Shown: piece after piece, positions 1-9,792 of the stretch
How positions within the stretch are numbered: position 1 is the stretch's first letter
Layout: each line of letters begins with the position of its first letter
Assembly (NCBI GenBank): GCA_903894475.1
Contig: CAITQH010000114.1
Location: 1-64,000 of the forward strand
From: an uncultured beta proteobacterium
Lineage (GTDB): Bacteria; Pseudomonadota; Gammaproteobacteria; Burkholderiales; Burkholderiaceae_C
Direction: 5' to 3'
Length of the DNA stretch: 64,000 nt
The notes under the pieces: generated by a model
The model's database searches: none
What the model saw: the letters and a program-made list of their open reading frames with translations, nothing else
What the model was told of the DNA's origin: nothing
Program-made: the position numbers and the translations under genes

Positions 1-175
1 CGAGTTGGCTGCGATCTGCTCCAAACTCGGGCGCATTCCGAGCAAAGCGGAGTACATGGCTGACATGGGTGTCCTGACTGCTGCCAGTGACAAGGTCTAT
101 CAGTACCTGAATTTCGACAAGGTCAAGGATTACACCGATGCGGCGAACAGTGTCAAGGATGACGCAAGGGTTTAA
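1..175 (+). CDS. acnB: Aconitate hydratase B, C-terminal fragment (truncated by window edge)
   Basis: Frame from nt 2 reads ELAAICSKLGRIPSKAEYMADMGVLTAASDKVYQYLNFDKVKDYTDAANSVKDDARV*, resembling the AcnB C-terminus. Confidence 0.8.
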   Translation, partial: ELAAICSKLGRIPSKAEYMADMGVLTAASDKVYQYLNFDKVKDYTDAANSVKDDARV

Positions 176-455
176 GCAGCAGAAAAATCTGGCTGGCTCA
201 CCCTGGTACTTGGCTGTGCTTGCGAGCTGCGGCATTGCTTTGTTTGAGTATGCGCCTCAGGTGCCGGCCAATCGTATCGGCTTTCAGCAAGCCGGGTTCA
301 GTGTCGGACAACTCAAGATCGTGCAGGAAGTAATTACGCTTGCGATTTTTCTTCCATTTGCTTTGCTCTATCTCAAGGAATCCTCTAAATTGGACTACGT
401 TTGGGCGGCTTTGTGCATGGTTGGCGCAGTGTATTTTATTTTTCGAACTGCTTGA
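138..455 (+). pseudogene. DUF486 (DMT family) membrane protein lacking the first transmembrane helix; possible remnant
   Basis: GSPWYLAVLASCGIALFEYAPQVPANRIGF...QLKIVQEVITLAIFLPFALLYLKE...ALCMVGAVYFIF matches DUF486 but the usual N-terminal helix is absent; ORF start lies inside acnB. Confidence 0.6.
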
Positions 456-498
456 TTTGTCGGGTCCGTATTTGGAGGTAGGGCGGTTAAACTTCGCG

Positions 499-516
499 CA
501 GTCACAAAGTCGTCAA
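499..516 (+). promoter_or_regulatory. PHO-box-like direct repeat upstream of DUF47/pit genes
   Basis: CAGTCAC-aaag-TCGTCAA resembles two 7-bp CTGTCAT-type repeats with a 4-nt A-rich spacer. Confidence 0.3.
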
Positions 517-547
517 AGTTTTGACATGTTCCCTTCAGGAGTCAGCC

Positions 548-1195
548 ATGTTTTTTGGCAAGCTGTTGCCGCGGGAAGGCAATTTTTTCGAAATGTTCAA
601 TCAGCACGCCGACCGCATCGTCGAGGCGGCCATGGCGTTCTCCAAGTTGGTGGCCAACTACAGTGACCAACATTTGCGTCAAAAATACAATCAGGATGTG
701 GACAACGCCGAGCGCGCCGCTGACCGGGTTACGCACGACGTCAACAAGGCTATTCACATCACGTTCATTACGCCAATTGATAGGGAGCAGATTCACACCC
801 TGATCAATACGATGGACGATATCGCCGATCTGATTCAGGATTCGGCCGAAACCATGGCCTTGTATGACGTGCATCACATGACGGAAGACATCACCCGACT
901 GACCGATTTGAGTGTGAAATGCTGTGAAAGGGTGCGCGATGCAGTGTCAATGCTTGCCAAGATCGCTGATCCGGCTACGGCCGCGGCAGCACTAAAGACC
1001 TGTGAAGAGATTGACCAACTGGAGTCTGACGCCGATCGTGTGATGCGCAGTGCCATGAGCAAGCTCTTTCGCGAAGAACCCGACGTGCGGGAAGTGATCA
1101 AACTCAAGGCTATTTACGAGCTGCTCGAGACCATCACCGATAAGTGCGAAGATGTCGCCAACGTCATCGAGGGCATCGTCCTCGAAAATTCCTGA
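548..1195 (+). CDS. DUF47 family PhoU-like phosphate transport accessory protein
   Basis: MFFGKLLPREGNFFEMFNQHADRIVEAA...; ATG at 548 preceded by CAGGAG; directly upstream of pit. Confidence 0.9.
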   Translation: MFFGKLLPREGNFFEMFNQHADRIVEAAMAFSKLVANYSDQHLRQKYNQDVDNAERAADRVTHDVNKAIHITFITPIDREQIHTLINTMDDIADLIQDSAETMALYDVHHMTEDITRLTDLSVKCCERVRDAVSMLAKIADPATAAAALKTCEEIDQLESDADRVMRSAMSKLFREEPDVREVIKLKAIYELLETITDKCEDVANVIEGIVLENS

Positions 1196-1198
1196 GAT

Positions 1199-2218
1199 TT
1201 GCCTGTCATGGCATCGGTTCAGGTCGGACTGTGGGTGGTGGCGCTGTTAGTCCTGTTGGCGCTCGCCTTCGATTTCATGAATGGTTTTCACGACGCTGCG
1301 AATTCCATTGCAACCGTCGTGTCGACAGGTGTTCTGAAGCCCGGGCAGGCCGTGCTTTTTGCGGCCGTCTTCAACTTCATTGCGATATTTGTTTTCCATT
1401 TGAGTGTTGCAGCCACGATCGGAAAAGGGCTTGCCCAGCCAGGCGTGGTTGATGTAAATGTTGTATTTGGGGCGCTGGTCGGCGCCATCAGCTGGAATTT
1501 CATTACCTGGTACTACGGTATTCCCAGCAGTTCCTCGCACGCGTTGATTGGGGGCATTGTTGGGGCAGTGATTTCCAAGGCGGGTGCTTCTGCCCTGATT
1601 GCCTCAAGCATAGTGAAGACGGTAATCTTTATTTTTGTATCGCCGCTGATGGGATTCTTGCTTGGATCACTGATGCTGATTGCAGTGTCCTGGCTTCTGC
1701 GTCGCAGCACCCCGAGTCGGGTGGATCGGTGGTTTCGCCGATTGCAACTCGTGTCAGCTGGTGCGTACAGCCTCGGGCATGGAGGCAATGATGCACAGAA
1801 GACCATCGGTATTGTCTGGATGCTCCTGATCGCCACCGGTTATAGCGTGGCAAGTGACAAATCACCACCGACCTGGGTGGTGCTGAGTTGCTATACGGCG
1901 ATTGCAATGGGGACGCTGTTTGGCGGTTGGCGCATTGTCAAGACGATGGGACAAAGGTTGACAAAATTGAAACCAGTGCATGGATTTTGTGCTGAAACCG
2001 GTGGTGCCATTACGCTTTTTGTGGCGGCAGTTTTTGGTATTCCTGTATCCACAACACATACGATTACAGGGGCGATTGTGGGTGTTGGTGCCACCCAACG
2101 GGCCAGCGCCGTGCGCTGGGGCGTCGCCGGAAATATTATCTGGGCCTGGATTCTGACGATTCCGGCGACCGCCTTCGTTGCTGCAATTGCTTACTGGGTG
2201 AGCTTGCAGATTTTCTAG
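1199..2218 (+). CDS. pit: Inorganic phosphate transporter, PiT family
   Basis: DFMNGFHDAANSIATVVSTGVL and GGNDAQKTIGI PiT signatures. Confidence 0.93.
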   Translation: MPVMASVQVGLWVVALLVLLALAFDFMNGFHDAANSIATVVSTGVLKPGQAVLFAAVFNFIAIFVFHLSVAATIGKGLAQPGVVDVNVVFGALVGAISWNFITWYYGIPSSSSHALIGGIVGAVISKAGASALIASSIVKTVIFIFVSPLMGFLLGSLMLIAVSWLLRRSTPSRVDRWFRRLQLVSAGAYSLGHGGNDAQKTIGIVWMLLIATGYSVASDKSPPTWVVLSCYTAIAMGTLFGGWRIVKTMGQRLTKLKPVHGFCAETGGAITLFVAAVFGIPVSTTHTITGAIVGVGATQRASAVRWGVAGNIIWAWILTIPATAFVAAIAYWVSLQIF

Positions 2219-2760
2219 TGCGGTGCGCAGTTGTCACCCGGACCAAGCGGCATATCCATCAGGACGACGTCCAGCCATCGGTCAAATTTCCAGCCACAGG
2301 AATTGAGAACGCCTACTGGCCTGAATCCGACCGACCGATGGACTGCGACCGATCCAATATTGGCTGAGTCACCAATCACTGCGATCAGCTTTCGAACGCC
2401 GGATCGTTCGGCCTGCGACGCAAGTTCAGTCAATAGCGCTCGCCCAAGGCCCTGACCCTGAACGGCTGGCGCCAGATAAATGGAGTCCTCAGCCGAAAAT
2501 CGATAGGCTGGTCGTGGCTTGAACCAGTTGCAGTAAGCAAATCCAATTACCTTGTTGCCATCGACAGCAACCAGATACGGCAGGCCCTTGGCCAGTACGT
2601 CGGCACGCCGATCTTCCATGTCGCTTAACGACGGGGGGTCAATTTCGAAAGTACCTGTACCGACGAGTACATGCTGGGCATAGATTGCAGCAATCTCAGG
2701 GACATCTTGCGGATGACTTGGACGGATGATGGTCATAAATATTGAAAACGTTATAATCAA
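2215..2760 (-). CDS. GNAT family N-acetyltransferase (phosphinothricin acetyltransferase-like)
   Basis: IRPSHPQDVPEIAAIYAQHV...YLAPAVQGQGLGRALLTEL...SVGFRPVG; start may be 2736. Confidence 0.88.
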   Translation of the reverse strand: MIITFSIFMTIIRPSHPQDVPEIAAIYAQHVLVGTGTFEIDPPSLSDMEDRRADVLAKGLPYLVAVDGNKVIGFAYCNWFKPRPAYRFSAEDSIYLAPAVQGQGLGRALLTELASQAERSGVRKLIAVIGDSANIGSVAVHRSVGFRPVGVLNSCGWKFDRWLDVVLMDMPLGPGDNCAPH

Positions 2761-2870
2761 GAACTATTCAGCGTGTCGCTGGCCAGGTGGTCATGTCGCG
2801 TGTCTCAAGCGCTGATTGAAGTGCTCAATTTACTGGTGGACATAAAACTCCGCTACCCAAAGGATATACC

Positions 2871-3122
2871 ATGGTCGTTATTCGACTCGCCCGTGGCGGT
2901 GCTAAGGCTCGCCCGTTTTTCAATATTGTTGTTGCTGACAAGCGTACCCGTCGTGACGGACGCTTCATAGAGCGCATTGGTTTTTATAACCCGATCGCCA
3001 CTGCCACAGAGGAAAGTATCCGTATTGCCCAGGACCGCCTGACATACTGGAAGAGCGTTGGCGCTCAGGCTTCCCCGACAGTGGATCGTTTGGTAGCTCA
3101 AGCGGCAAAAACAGCAGCTTGA
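2871..3122 (+). CDS. rpsP: 30S ribosomal protein S16
   Basis: [41 protein letters not shown]. Confidence 0.97.
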   Translation: MVVIRLARGGAKARPFFNIVVADKRTRRDGRFIERIGFYNPIATATEESIRIAQDRLTYWKSVGAQASPTVDRLVAQAAKTAA

Positions 3123-3132
3123 CGCGGCTGTT

Positions 3133-3699
3133 GTGATGTTGCCTGGCCTCGAAGCGGCCGACCTCCCGTCGGATGCTATCGAAGTTGGGCGTATCAGTGA
3201 TGCCTGGGGCATCAAGGGCTGGTTCAGAGTCTTGCCCTATAGCGCCGACCCAGAGGCGCTTTTTTCTTCCAAGCGCTGGTTCCTGATGCCAGCTGAAAAA
3301 GGTGCCAAGACTTTTTCCGGTGTGGCCAAACTGGCTATTACGCAGGCCAAGATGCATTCCGGCATGGTTGTCGCTTCAGCGCGTGAAGTTGATGATAGGG
3401 ACGCTGCGGAGTTCTTGCGCGGCGCTCGTATTTTTATTTCCCGAGGCAGTTTTCCAACCGCTCAGAAAGATGAATATTATTGGGTTGACCTGATTGGACT
3501 GAATGTAGTCAACCGCGAAGGTGTGGCGCTTGGCACGGTGACTGAGTTGATTTCAACCGGTGCACAGACCGTGCTTGTAATGGAGTCTGAACTGGGGGGC
3601 AAAAGGATAGAGCGGATGATACCTTTTGTGTCGGTTTATGTGGACGATGTTGATCTGGCGGCGCGCCGCATTGTTGTCGACTGGCAAGCCGAATATTGA
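3133..3699 (+). CDS. rimM: Ribosome maturation factor RimM
   Basis: EVGRISDAWGIKGWFRV...; conserved position between rpsP and trmD. Confidence 0.95.
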   Translation: MMLPGLEAADLPSDAIEVGRISDAWGIKGWFRVLPYSADPEALFSSKRWFLMPAEKGAKTFSGVAKLAITQAKMHSGMVVASAREVDDRDAAEFLRGARIFISRGSFPTAQKDEYYWVDLIGLNVVNREGVALGTVTELISTGAQTVLVMESELGGKRIERMIPFVSVYVDDVDLAARRIVVDWQAEY

Positions 3700-3708
3700 A
3701 CAGCTTGT

Positions 3709-4455
3709 ATGCGTTTCGATATCGTTACTCTGTTCCCGGAATTGTTCAGTGCCTTCCTGACCGGCGGCATCACGCGCCGTGCATTTGAATCGGGTCAGGT
3801 GGATGTCAGATTGTTGAATCCGCGTGACTTTGCTGCTGGAACCTACCGACGGGTGGATGATCGCCCGTTTGGTGGCGGCCCTGGGATGATCATGATGGCT
3901 GAGCCCCTGACACTGTGTCTGCAAGAAATCCGGGCGCAGCGTTCGGAGATTCCTCCGGTCGTGTTGTTTTCTCCAGTGGGCCGTCAACTGAATCACTCTA
4001 TGGTGACTCGTTGGGCGCAGAGCCAGGGCGCCATCCTGATATGTGGCCGCTACGAGGGGATCGACCAGCGATTTATTGATGCGCATGTGACCGAACAGAT
4101 CAGTCTTGGTGACTTCGTGCTATCAGGGGGCGAGATTCCCGCCATGGCGTTGCTGGACGCTGTTGCGCGCTTGCAACCAGGCGTATTGAATACGGCTGAC
4201 AGTCATCAGCAGGACAGTTTTAATCCGGCGCTGGACGGCTTGCTGGATTGTCCGCACTACACACGCCCGGAAGTCTGGTCTGGTCTGACCGTGCCGGACG
4301 TCCTGCTGTCTGGTCACCACGCGCAGATTGAGTCGTGGCGGCGACAGCAACGTTTGATGATGACGGCAGCTTTGCGACCTGAACTGATTGAAGAAGTGCG
4401 ACGTGCCGGGAATTTAAGCGCTGCCGACGAAGCCTTCCTCTCAGGCAGTGCATGA
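3709..4455 (+). CDS. trmD: tRNA (guanine-N1)-methyltransferase TrmD
   Basis: MRFDIVTLFPELFSAF...DDRPFGGGPGMIMM...YEGIDQRFID. Confidence 0.97.
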   Translation: MRFDIVTLFPELFSAFLTGGITRRAFESGQVDVRLLNPRDFAAGTYRRVDDRPFGGGPGMIMMAEPLTLCLQEIRAQRSEIPPVVLFSPVGRQLNHSMVTRWAQSQGAILICGRYEGIDQRFIDAHVTEQISLGDFVLSGGEIPAMALLDAVARLQPGVLNTADSHQQDSFNPALDGLLDCPHYTRPEVWSGLTVPDVLLSGHHAQIESWRRQQRLMMTAALRPELIEEVRRAGNLSAADEAFLSGSA

Positions 4456-4592
4456 GGCGTTGCGCCCTGTACCATCGACGCAGGCTATAATCTCGCGTTA
4501 ACAGATCCTCTGGCAGGCCGCTATGTTGCGTCGCCAACCGGGCTTATGTGTCAATTCGGACACTGGCGCTGCCAAGATCATTAGAGGCCATC

Positions 4593-4979
4593 ATGAACTT
4601 GATTCAAACCCTTGAGCAGGAAGAAATTGCTCGTCTTGGGAAAACCATTCCTGAATTCTCCACCGGTGACACTGTCATCGTCAACGTCAACGTCGTTGAA
4701 GGCACTCGCAAGCGTTTGCAGGCCTACGAAGGAGTTGTGATTGCCAAGCGTAATCGCGGTCTCAACAGCGGATTTATCGTTCGCAAGATCTCCAGTGGTG
4801 AAGGTGTCGAGCGTACCTTCCAAACTTATAGTCCGCTGATTGCCAGCATTGAAATCAAGCGTCGTGGTGATGTCCGTCGCGCAAAACTCTACTATCTGCG
4901 TGATCGCAGTGGGAAGTCTGCACGCATCAAGGAAAAACTGTCGACGAAGAAAAGTGTCAGCAAGGCAGTTGCCGAATAG
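4593..4979 (+). CDS. rplS: 50S ribosomal protein L19
   Basis: [30 protein letters not shown]...; start at internal ATG 4593. Confidence 0.96.
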   Translation: MNLIQTLEQEEIARLGKTIPEFSTGDTVIVNVNVVEGTRKRLQAYEGVVIAKRNRGLNSGFIVRKISSGEGVERTFQTYSPLIASIEIKRRGDVRRAKLYYLRDRSGKSARIKEKLSTKKSVSKAVAE

Positions 4980-4999
4980 AGCGAATTGCCCTTTGAACT

Positions 5000-5032
5000 G
5001 CCGCCCCAGCTTGCGCTTGTGGCGGCTTTTTT
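5000..5032 (+). terminator. Rho-independent terminator after rplS
   Basis: GCCGCC-(15 nt)-GGCGGC followed by TTTTTT. Confidence 0.85.
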
Positions 5033-5045
5033 CTGATATCTCATT

Positions 5046-5744
5046 TTGACGAGTTCTATCGAAATCCCCTTGTCGAAGTTACCGAACTTTGATCCGTCTC
5101 AGGTGCCGGTGCTAGGTGTTGATTCACATTTGCCGGCGGTGGGACCGGAGATCCTGAAACCCACGGCCCTGCGCCGACGGTTTGCCGCTCCCCCTGCCTG
5201 GGAACCCGAAGTATGGGCAGAGAAGAGGTTTTCAGACCGGACTCCAATTCAAGCGGCGGTACTGGTTCCAATCGTGATGCGTGAGCATCCGACCGTCCTG
5301 TTGACGGAACGTACCAAGCATCTTTCAAACCATTCAGGACAAATCGCCTTTCCTGGTGGAAAGGCCGACAAGGATGATGTCGACGCATCGGCCACTGCAC
5401 TGCGTGAAGCCGAGGAAGAAATCGGACTTGATCCATCGCTGGTTGATGTGCTTGGCGTCTTGCCTCACTACCTTACGGGAACAGCATTCATCATTACGCC
5501 GGTCATCGCGTTGGTGCAGCCAGGCTTCTCGTTGAGCCCGAACGGTTATGAGGTGGCAGACGTGTTTGAGGTGCCGCTAGAGTTCCTGATGAACCCATCC
5601 CACCACCAGCGTCACGCTTTCGAGTGGGAAGGGGTTCGAAGGGAGTGGTTTTCAATGCCCTATCAGGACAAGTCGACGCAGCGATTTATATGGGGTGCCA
5701 CTGCAGGCATGTTGCGCAATTTCTACAGGCTGCTGTCAGCCTGA
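5046..5744 (+). CDS. NUDIX hydrolase, CoA pyrophosphatase-like
   Basis: SGQIAFPGGKADKDDVDASATALREAEEEIGL Nudix box. Confidence 0.9.
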   Translation: MTSSIEIPLSKLPNFDPSQVPVLGVDSHLPAVGPEILKPTALRRRFAAPPAWEPEVWAEKRFSDRTPIQAAVLVPIVMREHPTVLLTERTKHLSNHSGQIAFPGGKADKDDVDASATALREAEEEIGLDPSLVDVLGVLPHYLTGTAFIITPVIALVQPGFSLSPNGYEVADVFEVPLEFLMNPSHHQRHAFEWEGVRREWFSMPYQDKSTQRFIWGATAGMLRNFYRLLSA

Positions 5745-5768
5745 CAGCCCGTCCGCTATGATGCTCCG

Positions 5769-6698
5769 ATGAGCTTCATTTCTGTGCTTGTCGCCCTGCT
5801 TCTGGAACAGGCTCGCCCCCTCAGCAGAGGCAATCCGGTGCATGCAAGCCTGCGCGCGTGGGTTCGCTGGAGTTCGCGAAATTTCGACGCCGGAAAGTCG
5901 TTTCATGGCTGGTTAGCCTGGGGTTTTTCGGTCCTTGCTCCATCACTGTTTGTCATGGCCATCTATTGGGCGCTCGATGCCTGGTTGGGCTGGCTGGCGG
6001 CCGTCGTGTGGAGTGTGGCTGTGCTTTACGCAACGCTGGGATTCAGACAGTTCAGTTTTCATTTCACACAGATCAGGGATGCATTGGCAGACGGCGATGA
6101 AGATCGCGCGAGATCATTGTTGGCCAATTGGCGGCAGATCGATGCGAGTGAACTACCGCGTAGCGAGATCGTACGTCACGTGATTGAACACTCGGTGCTG
6201 TCAGCCCATCGTCACGTTTTTGGTGTCCTGAGTTGGTATTCATTGTTGGCCGCCTTTGGCTTTGGTCCGGCCGGGGCTGTGCTCTACAGACTGGCGGAAT
6301 TTGTAGCCCGTTACTGGCGTCACACCAGTCAGGCGCACCATCAACCTGTTAGCGAAGCATTGAGACAAACTGCCAACGACGCATGGATTGTTGCTGACTG
6401 GCTACCCGCCAGAATGACGGCGTTGAGCTTTGCCGTCGTGGGTAGCTTTGAGGAAGCAATCGATTGCTGGCGCAGTCATGAACCACGCTTTGTGGGGGAC
6501 AACGATAGTGTTGTGCTGGCTGCAACCTCCGGCGCCGTGAATATTCGCCTACAGGCGGTGGACGTGCAAAGCGAACAGATCACCGGACAAGTACCCGAAC
6601 TGGCTCATTTGGCGGTTGTAGTGGGTTTGGTCTGGCGCACAGTGGTCATGTGGATGTTGTTGCTTGCACTGCTGACACTGGCCCGCTTGCTGGGTTGA
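5769..6698 (+). CDS. CobD/CbiB family membrane protein
   Basis: MSFISVLVALLLEQARPL...; multi-TM protein resembling CobD/CbiB-like proteins at this locus in Burkholderiales. Confidence 0.75.
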   Translation: MSFISVLVALLLEQARPLSRGNPVHASLRAWVRWSSRNFDAGKSFHGWLAWGFSVLAPSLFVMAIYWALDAWLGWLAAVVWSVAVLYATLGFRQFSFHFTQIRDALADGDEDRARSLLANWRQIDASELPRSEIVRHVIEHSVLSAHRHVFGVLSWYSLLAAFGFGPAGAVLYRLAEFVARYWRHTSQAHHQPVSEALRQTANDAWIVADWLPARMTALSFAVVGSFEEAIDCWRSHEPRFVGDNDSVVLAATSGAVNIRLQAVDVQSEQITGQVPELAHLAVVVGLVWRTVVMWMLLLALLTLARLLG

Positions 6699-6703
6699 CT
6701 TTC

Positions 6704-7624
6704 TCAATATTTTTCCGGCTGGCTTAGCTCGGCGTGCAGTTTACTATAGATCTTGTAGCGGTTGGCGCTTATTTCACCAGCTTTGGTGCCGGATGTGACT
6801 GCTGCCAGAACGCCACACCCGGGTTCGTGCAAGTGACTGCAGTTATAAAACTTGCATTGAGAGGCGTGACGTTTGAGGTCGGGCATGTAGGACGCCAGCC
6901 GCGCGGCATCAATGTGGTTCAGCCCAAACTCCTGAAAACCTGGCGAGTCGATCACTGCGGTCGTCTTGGCCTTGTCGACCCAATACCAGGTGGTGCTTGT
7001 CGTGGTGTGTTTGCCAGAGTTCAATGCCTCCGAAATTTCGCGAGTCTGAGCCAGGGCGCCTGGCGCCAGCAGATTGATTAAGGTGCTCTTGCCTGCTCCG
7101 GACGGACCCAGCACCAGCGTTGTCTTTCCTGCGAGCAACTTCAATAGCTTCTCACGATCTATTTGGGGGGAAAGTTTGAGAGATAAGGGCAATACGCCGT
7201 AATGCATCTGCCTGTACGGGATTAACCACTCCCAGGCGCGTACGAAGGGTTCAATCAAGTCGCTCTTGTTCAGGGCAATGATGGGCGTAATGTGTTCGGC
7301 CTCGGCTGCGATCAGGGCGCGGGAAAGTTGACCGCTGGAAAATTCAGGCGTGGCAGCAATCAGGATCAATATTTGATCCAGGTTGGCCGCAAACGACTTG
7401 GTGCGAATGGAATCCTGGCGGTAAAGCACGTTCTTTCGTTCCTTGATCTTTTCAACCGTGCCATCGTCGCCAGTGGCCTGCCACAGGATCCGGTCGCCCA
7501 CCAGTCCCTGGCTCCTCTTGCCGCGGGAGTGGCAGATCAGACGGCCTCCCTCGGGTGTTTCCACCAGAAAATGGCGCCCATAGGCAGCGACGATCAGTCC
7601 ATCGTGGAGTGGTGCGCGATCCAT
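6704..7624 (-). CDS. rsgA: Ribosome small subunit-dependent GTPase A
   Basis: GPSGAGKSTLIN, ALNKSDL, DSPGFQEFG, CKFYNCSHLHEPGC zinc site. Confidence 0.95.
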   Translation of the reverse strand: MDRAPLHDGLIVAAYGRHFLVETPEGGRLICHSRGKRSQGLVGDRILWQATGDDGTVEKIKERKNVLYRQDSIRTKSFAANLDQILILIAATPEFSSGQLSRALIAAEAEHITPIIALNKSDLIEPFVRAWEWLIPYRQMHYGVLPLSLKLSPQIDREKLLKLLAGKTTLVLGPSGAGKSTLINLLAPGALAQTREISEALNSGKHTTTSTTWYWVDKAKTTAVIDSPGFQEFGLNHIDAARLASYMPDLKRHASQCKFYNCSHLHEPGCGVLAAVTSGTKAGEISANRYKIYSKLHAELSQPEKY

Positions 7625-7644
7625 CAGCTAGTCCTTCTTGGCGA

Positions 7645-8931
7645 TCACAGGGTCTGAAGCGCGATCCGTGCCAGGCGCTCAGAGGCCGGAGGGTGGGAGT
7701 AGTAGACCTTCGCATAGAACGGGTCCGGCGTCAGCGTCGTGGCATTGTCCTCGTACAGCTTTAACAAAGCAGTGTACAGGTCCGGCCCGCTGGTCTTCGC
7801 CACTGCATAGGCATCGGCTTCAAATTCGTGCCGACGCGACAAGGCGGCGAGGATGGGGGTCAAGAAGAAACCAAAGACCGGAAGGCTCAGCATGAAAAGA
7901 AGCAGTGCCAGTCCATCGTTGGGTGCATTCAGGTTGGGATCGACTCCCAGTCCCTGGTAGAACCAGACCTGATTTGCGAGCCAGCCTACCAATGAAAAAC
8001 AGAGCAGACTGAGGCCAAACATCATGAGGATGCGCTTGCCGATATGCCAGTGCCTGAAGTGGCCGAGTTCATGGGCCAGAACTGCGTCCACTTCCGCAGC
8101 GGAGAGCCTGGACAACAGCGTGTCGTAGAAGACGACCCGTTTGGCTGCGCCAAATCCAGTGAAATAGGCATTGGCGTGGGCGCTGCGTTTGCTGCCATCC
8201 ATTACAAAAAGCCCCTTCGCCGAAAAACCGCAGCGTTGCATGAGTGCTGTCACGCGCGCCTTTAGCAACTCGTCGTCCAGAGGCGTGAACTTATTGAACA
8301 GGGGAGCGATGAAGGCGGGGTAGATCAGCAGCAGCAATAAGTTGAAACCCATCCAGACGCACCAAGCCCACAACCACCATTGATTTCCGGCTGCACCCAT
8401 CAGCCACAAGATCAGGGCCGCGATCGGTAAGCCAACCAGCCCTCCGATCACGCATGATTTGCTCAGGTCGATGAGCCAAAGCCTAAGGGTCATCTTGTTA
8501 AAACCAAAACGTTCTTCAATAACAAAGGTTTGGTATAACGTCAGAGGCAAATCAAGCAGCCCGCTGACAAGGACAAAACTTGTCAACAGCGCAATCTGCT
8601 GGATCATGCCACCCCCTAGCCACTGTATCAACGAAGAGTTCAGCGCCGACAGTCCTCCAAGCAGTGTCCAGGCGACAAGTACGATGACACCCATTGCCAG
8701 TTCCAGCATTCCGGCGCGGGCCTTGGCGATCGTGTAATCGGCAGCCTTCCGGTGAGCTGACAGGGGTACGTTCTGGGAAAACGCCTTGGGTACATAGTTC
8801 CGGTGCAGTGCCACATGGCGGGCTTGTCGGATACCGAGCCAGACTTTTAGGGTGGTGGAGATGGTCAACGCCAAGGCAAAGGCGGCGGTCAAAATCCAGG
8901 AAGGGGAGTAGAGATAGATCGAATCAGACAT
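7645..8931 (-). CDS. M48 family metalloprotease (Ste24/CAAX-protease-like)
   Basis: [18 protein letters not shown] motif with flanking TM segments; ATG at 8931. Confidence 0.92.
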   Translation of the reverse strand: MSDSIYLYSPSWILTAAFALALTISTTLKVWLGIRQARHVALHRNYVPKAFSQNVPLSAHRKAADYTIAKARAGMLELAMGVIVLVAWTLLGGLSALNSSLIQWLGGGMIQQIALLTSFVLVSGLLDLPLTLYQTFVIEERFGFNKMTLRLWLIDLSKSCVIGGLVGLPIAALILWLMGAAGNQWWLWAWCVWMGFNLLLLLIYPAFIAPLFNKFTPLDDELLKARVTALMQRCGFSAKGLFVMDGSKRSAHANAYFTGFGAAKRVVFYDTLLSRLSAAEVDAVLAHELGHFRHWHIGKRILMMFGLSLLCFSLVGWLANQVWFYQGLGVDPNLNAPNDGLALLLFMLSLPVFGFFLTPILAALSRRHEFEADAYAVAKTSGPDLYTALLKLYEDNATTLTPDPFYAKVYYSHPPASERLARIALQTL

Positions 8932-8968
8932 GGCGTCCAAGTTTAGGCCATCAGCGACAATTCAGACT

Positions 8969-9556
8969 ATGAATACGCAGAACATTCCCGGGCATCAGGC
9001 GCTACTTGGAAAATCCGATCAAAACCTGATCTGGCTTGACTGTGAAATGACCGGTCTTGACCCGGAACTTGATCGCATCATTGAAGTGGCCGTCGTTGTT
9101 ACCGGGCCGGCACTCGAATTGCGAACCGAGGGCCCGGTTTTGGTTATTCACCAAAGCAAGGAACAGCTTGACAGGATGGACGCATGGAACAAAGGCACAC
9201 ACGGCAAGAGTGGCCTGATCGAAAAAGTGAAGGCGTCAACTGTTACGGAGGACGAGGCACAAACGCGGTTGATTGCGTTTCTTAGGGAGTATGTACCTGG
9301 CAAGCGTTCCCCCATGTGCGGCAACAGCATAGGCCAAGACCGACGATTCCTGGTCAAGTACATGCCGAAACTCGAGGCCTTTTTTCACTACCGCAATCTG
9401 GACGTCAGCACTCTCAAGGAGTTATCCAAGCGCTGGCGCCCGGACGTCTATGCGTCGTTCAAGAAGCAGCAACGCCACACAGCGTTAGCCGACGTTCATG
9501 AATCAATTGACGAACTTGAGCACTACCGCCAAAACTTCCTGAATTTGGCGAATTAG
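8969..9556 (+). CDS. orn: Oligoribonuclease
   Basis: [28 protein letters not shown]...; DEDD exonuclease. Confidence 0.96.
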   Translation: MNTQNIPGHQALLGKSDQNLIWLDCEMTGLDPELDRIIEVAVVVTGPALELRTEGPVLVIHQSKEQLDRMDAWNKGTHGKSGLIEKVKASTVTEDEAQTRLIAFLREYVPGKRSPMCGNSIGQDRRFLVKYMPKLEAFFHYRNLDVSTLKELSKRWRPDVYASFKKQQRHTALADVHESIDELEHYRQNFLNLAN

Positions 9557-9673
9557 GTAGAAACCCGAATTTATGCCATAATCAAAGGCAGCACTGAAAA
9601 CAGCGGTGCAATTTGTACATCTCCTTCATTCACAGGGTCCAAAGCGGTTTCATTGTCGAAATTTCGCAGGAAA

Positions 9674-9718
9674 GGACCCCCAGTGCCAGTTAACTCATTG
9701 TGAGTTGGCGCGGGTTCC
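9674..9718 (+). promoter_or_regulatory. Long stem-loop in the 5' leader of the DEAD-box helicase gene
   Basis: Nested pairing GGACCC / GTGCC / AACTCA-TTG-TGAGTT / GGCGC / GGGTTCC. Confidence 0.45.
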
Positions 9719-9792
9719 GTTTGATGGTTGATGTTTTTTAACCATTGACGGAGCAGTTGCATACCCTGCAACGCTCGCGTGTGAGTAAATTC

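Noticed and set aside
4460-4592. rplS leader considered as an L19-binding RNA element
   Set aside because: A TATAAT is present at 4486-4491, but I could not identify a convincing conserved RNA structure by eye.
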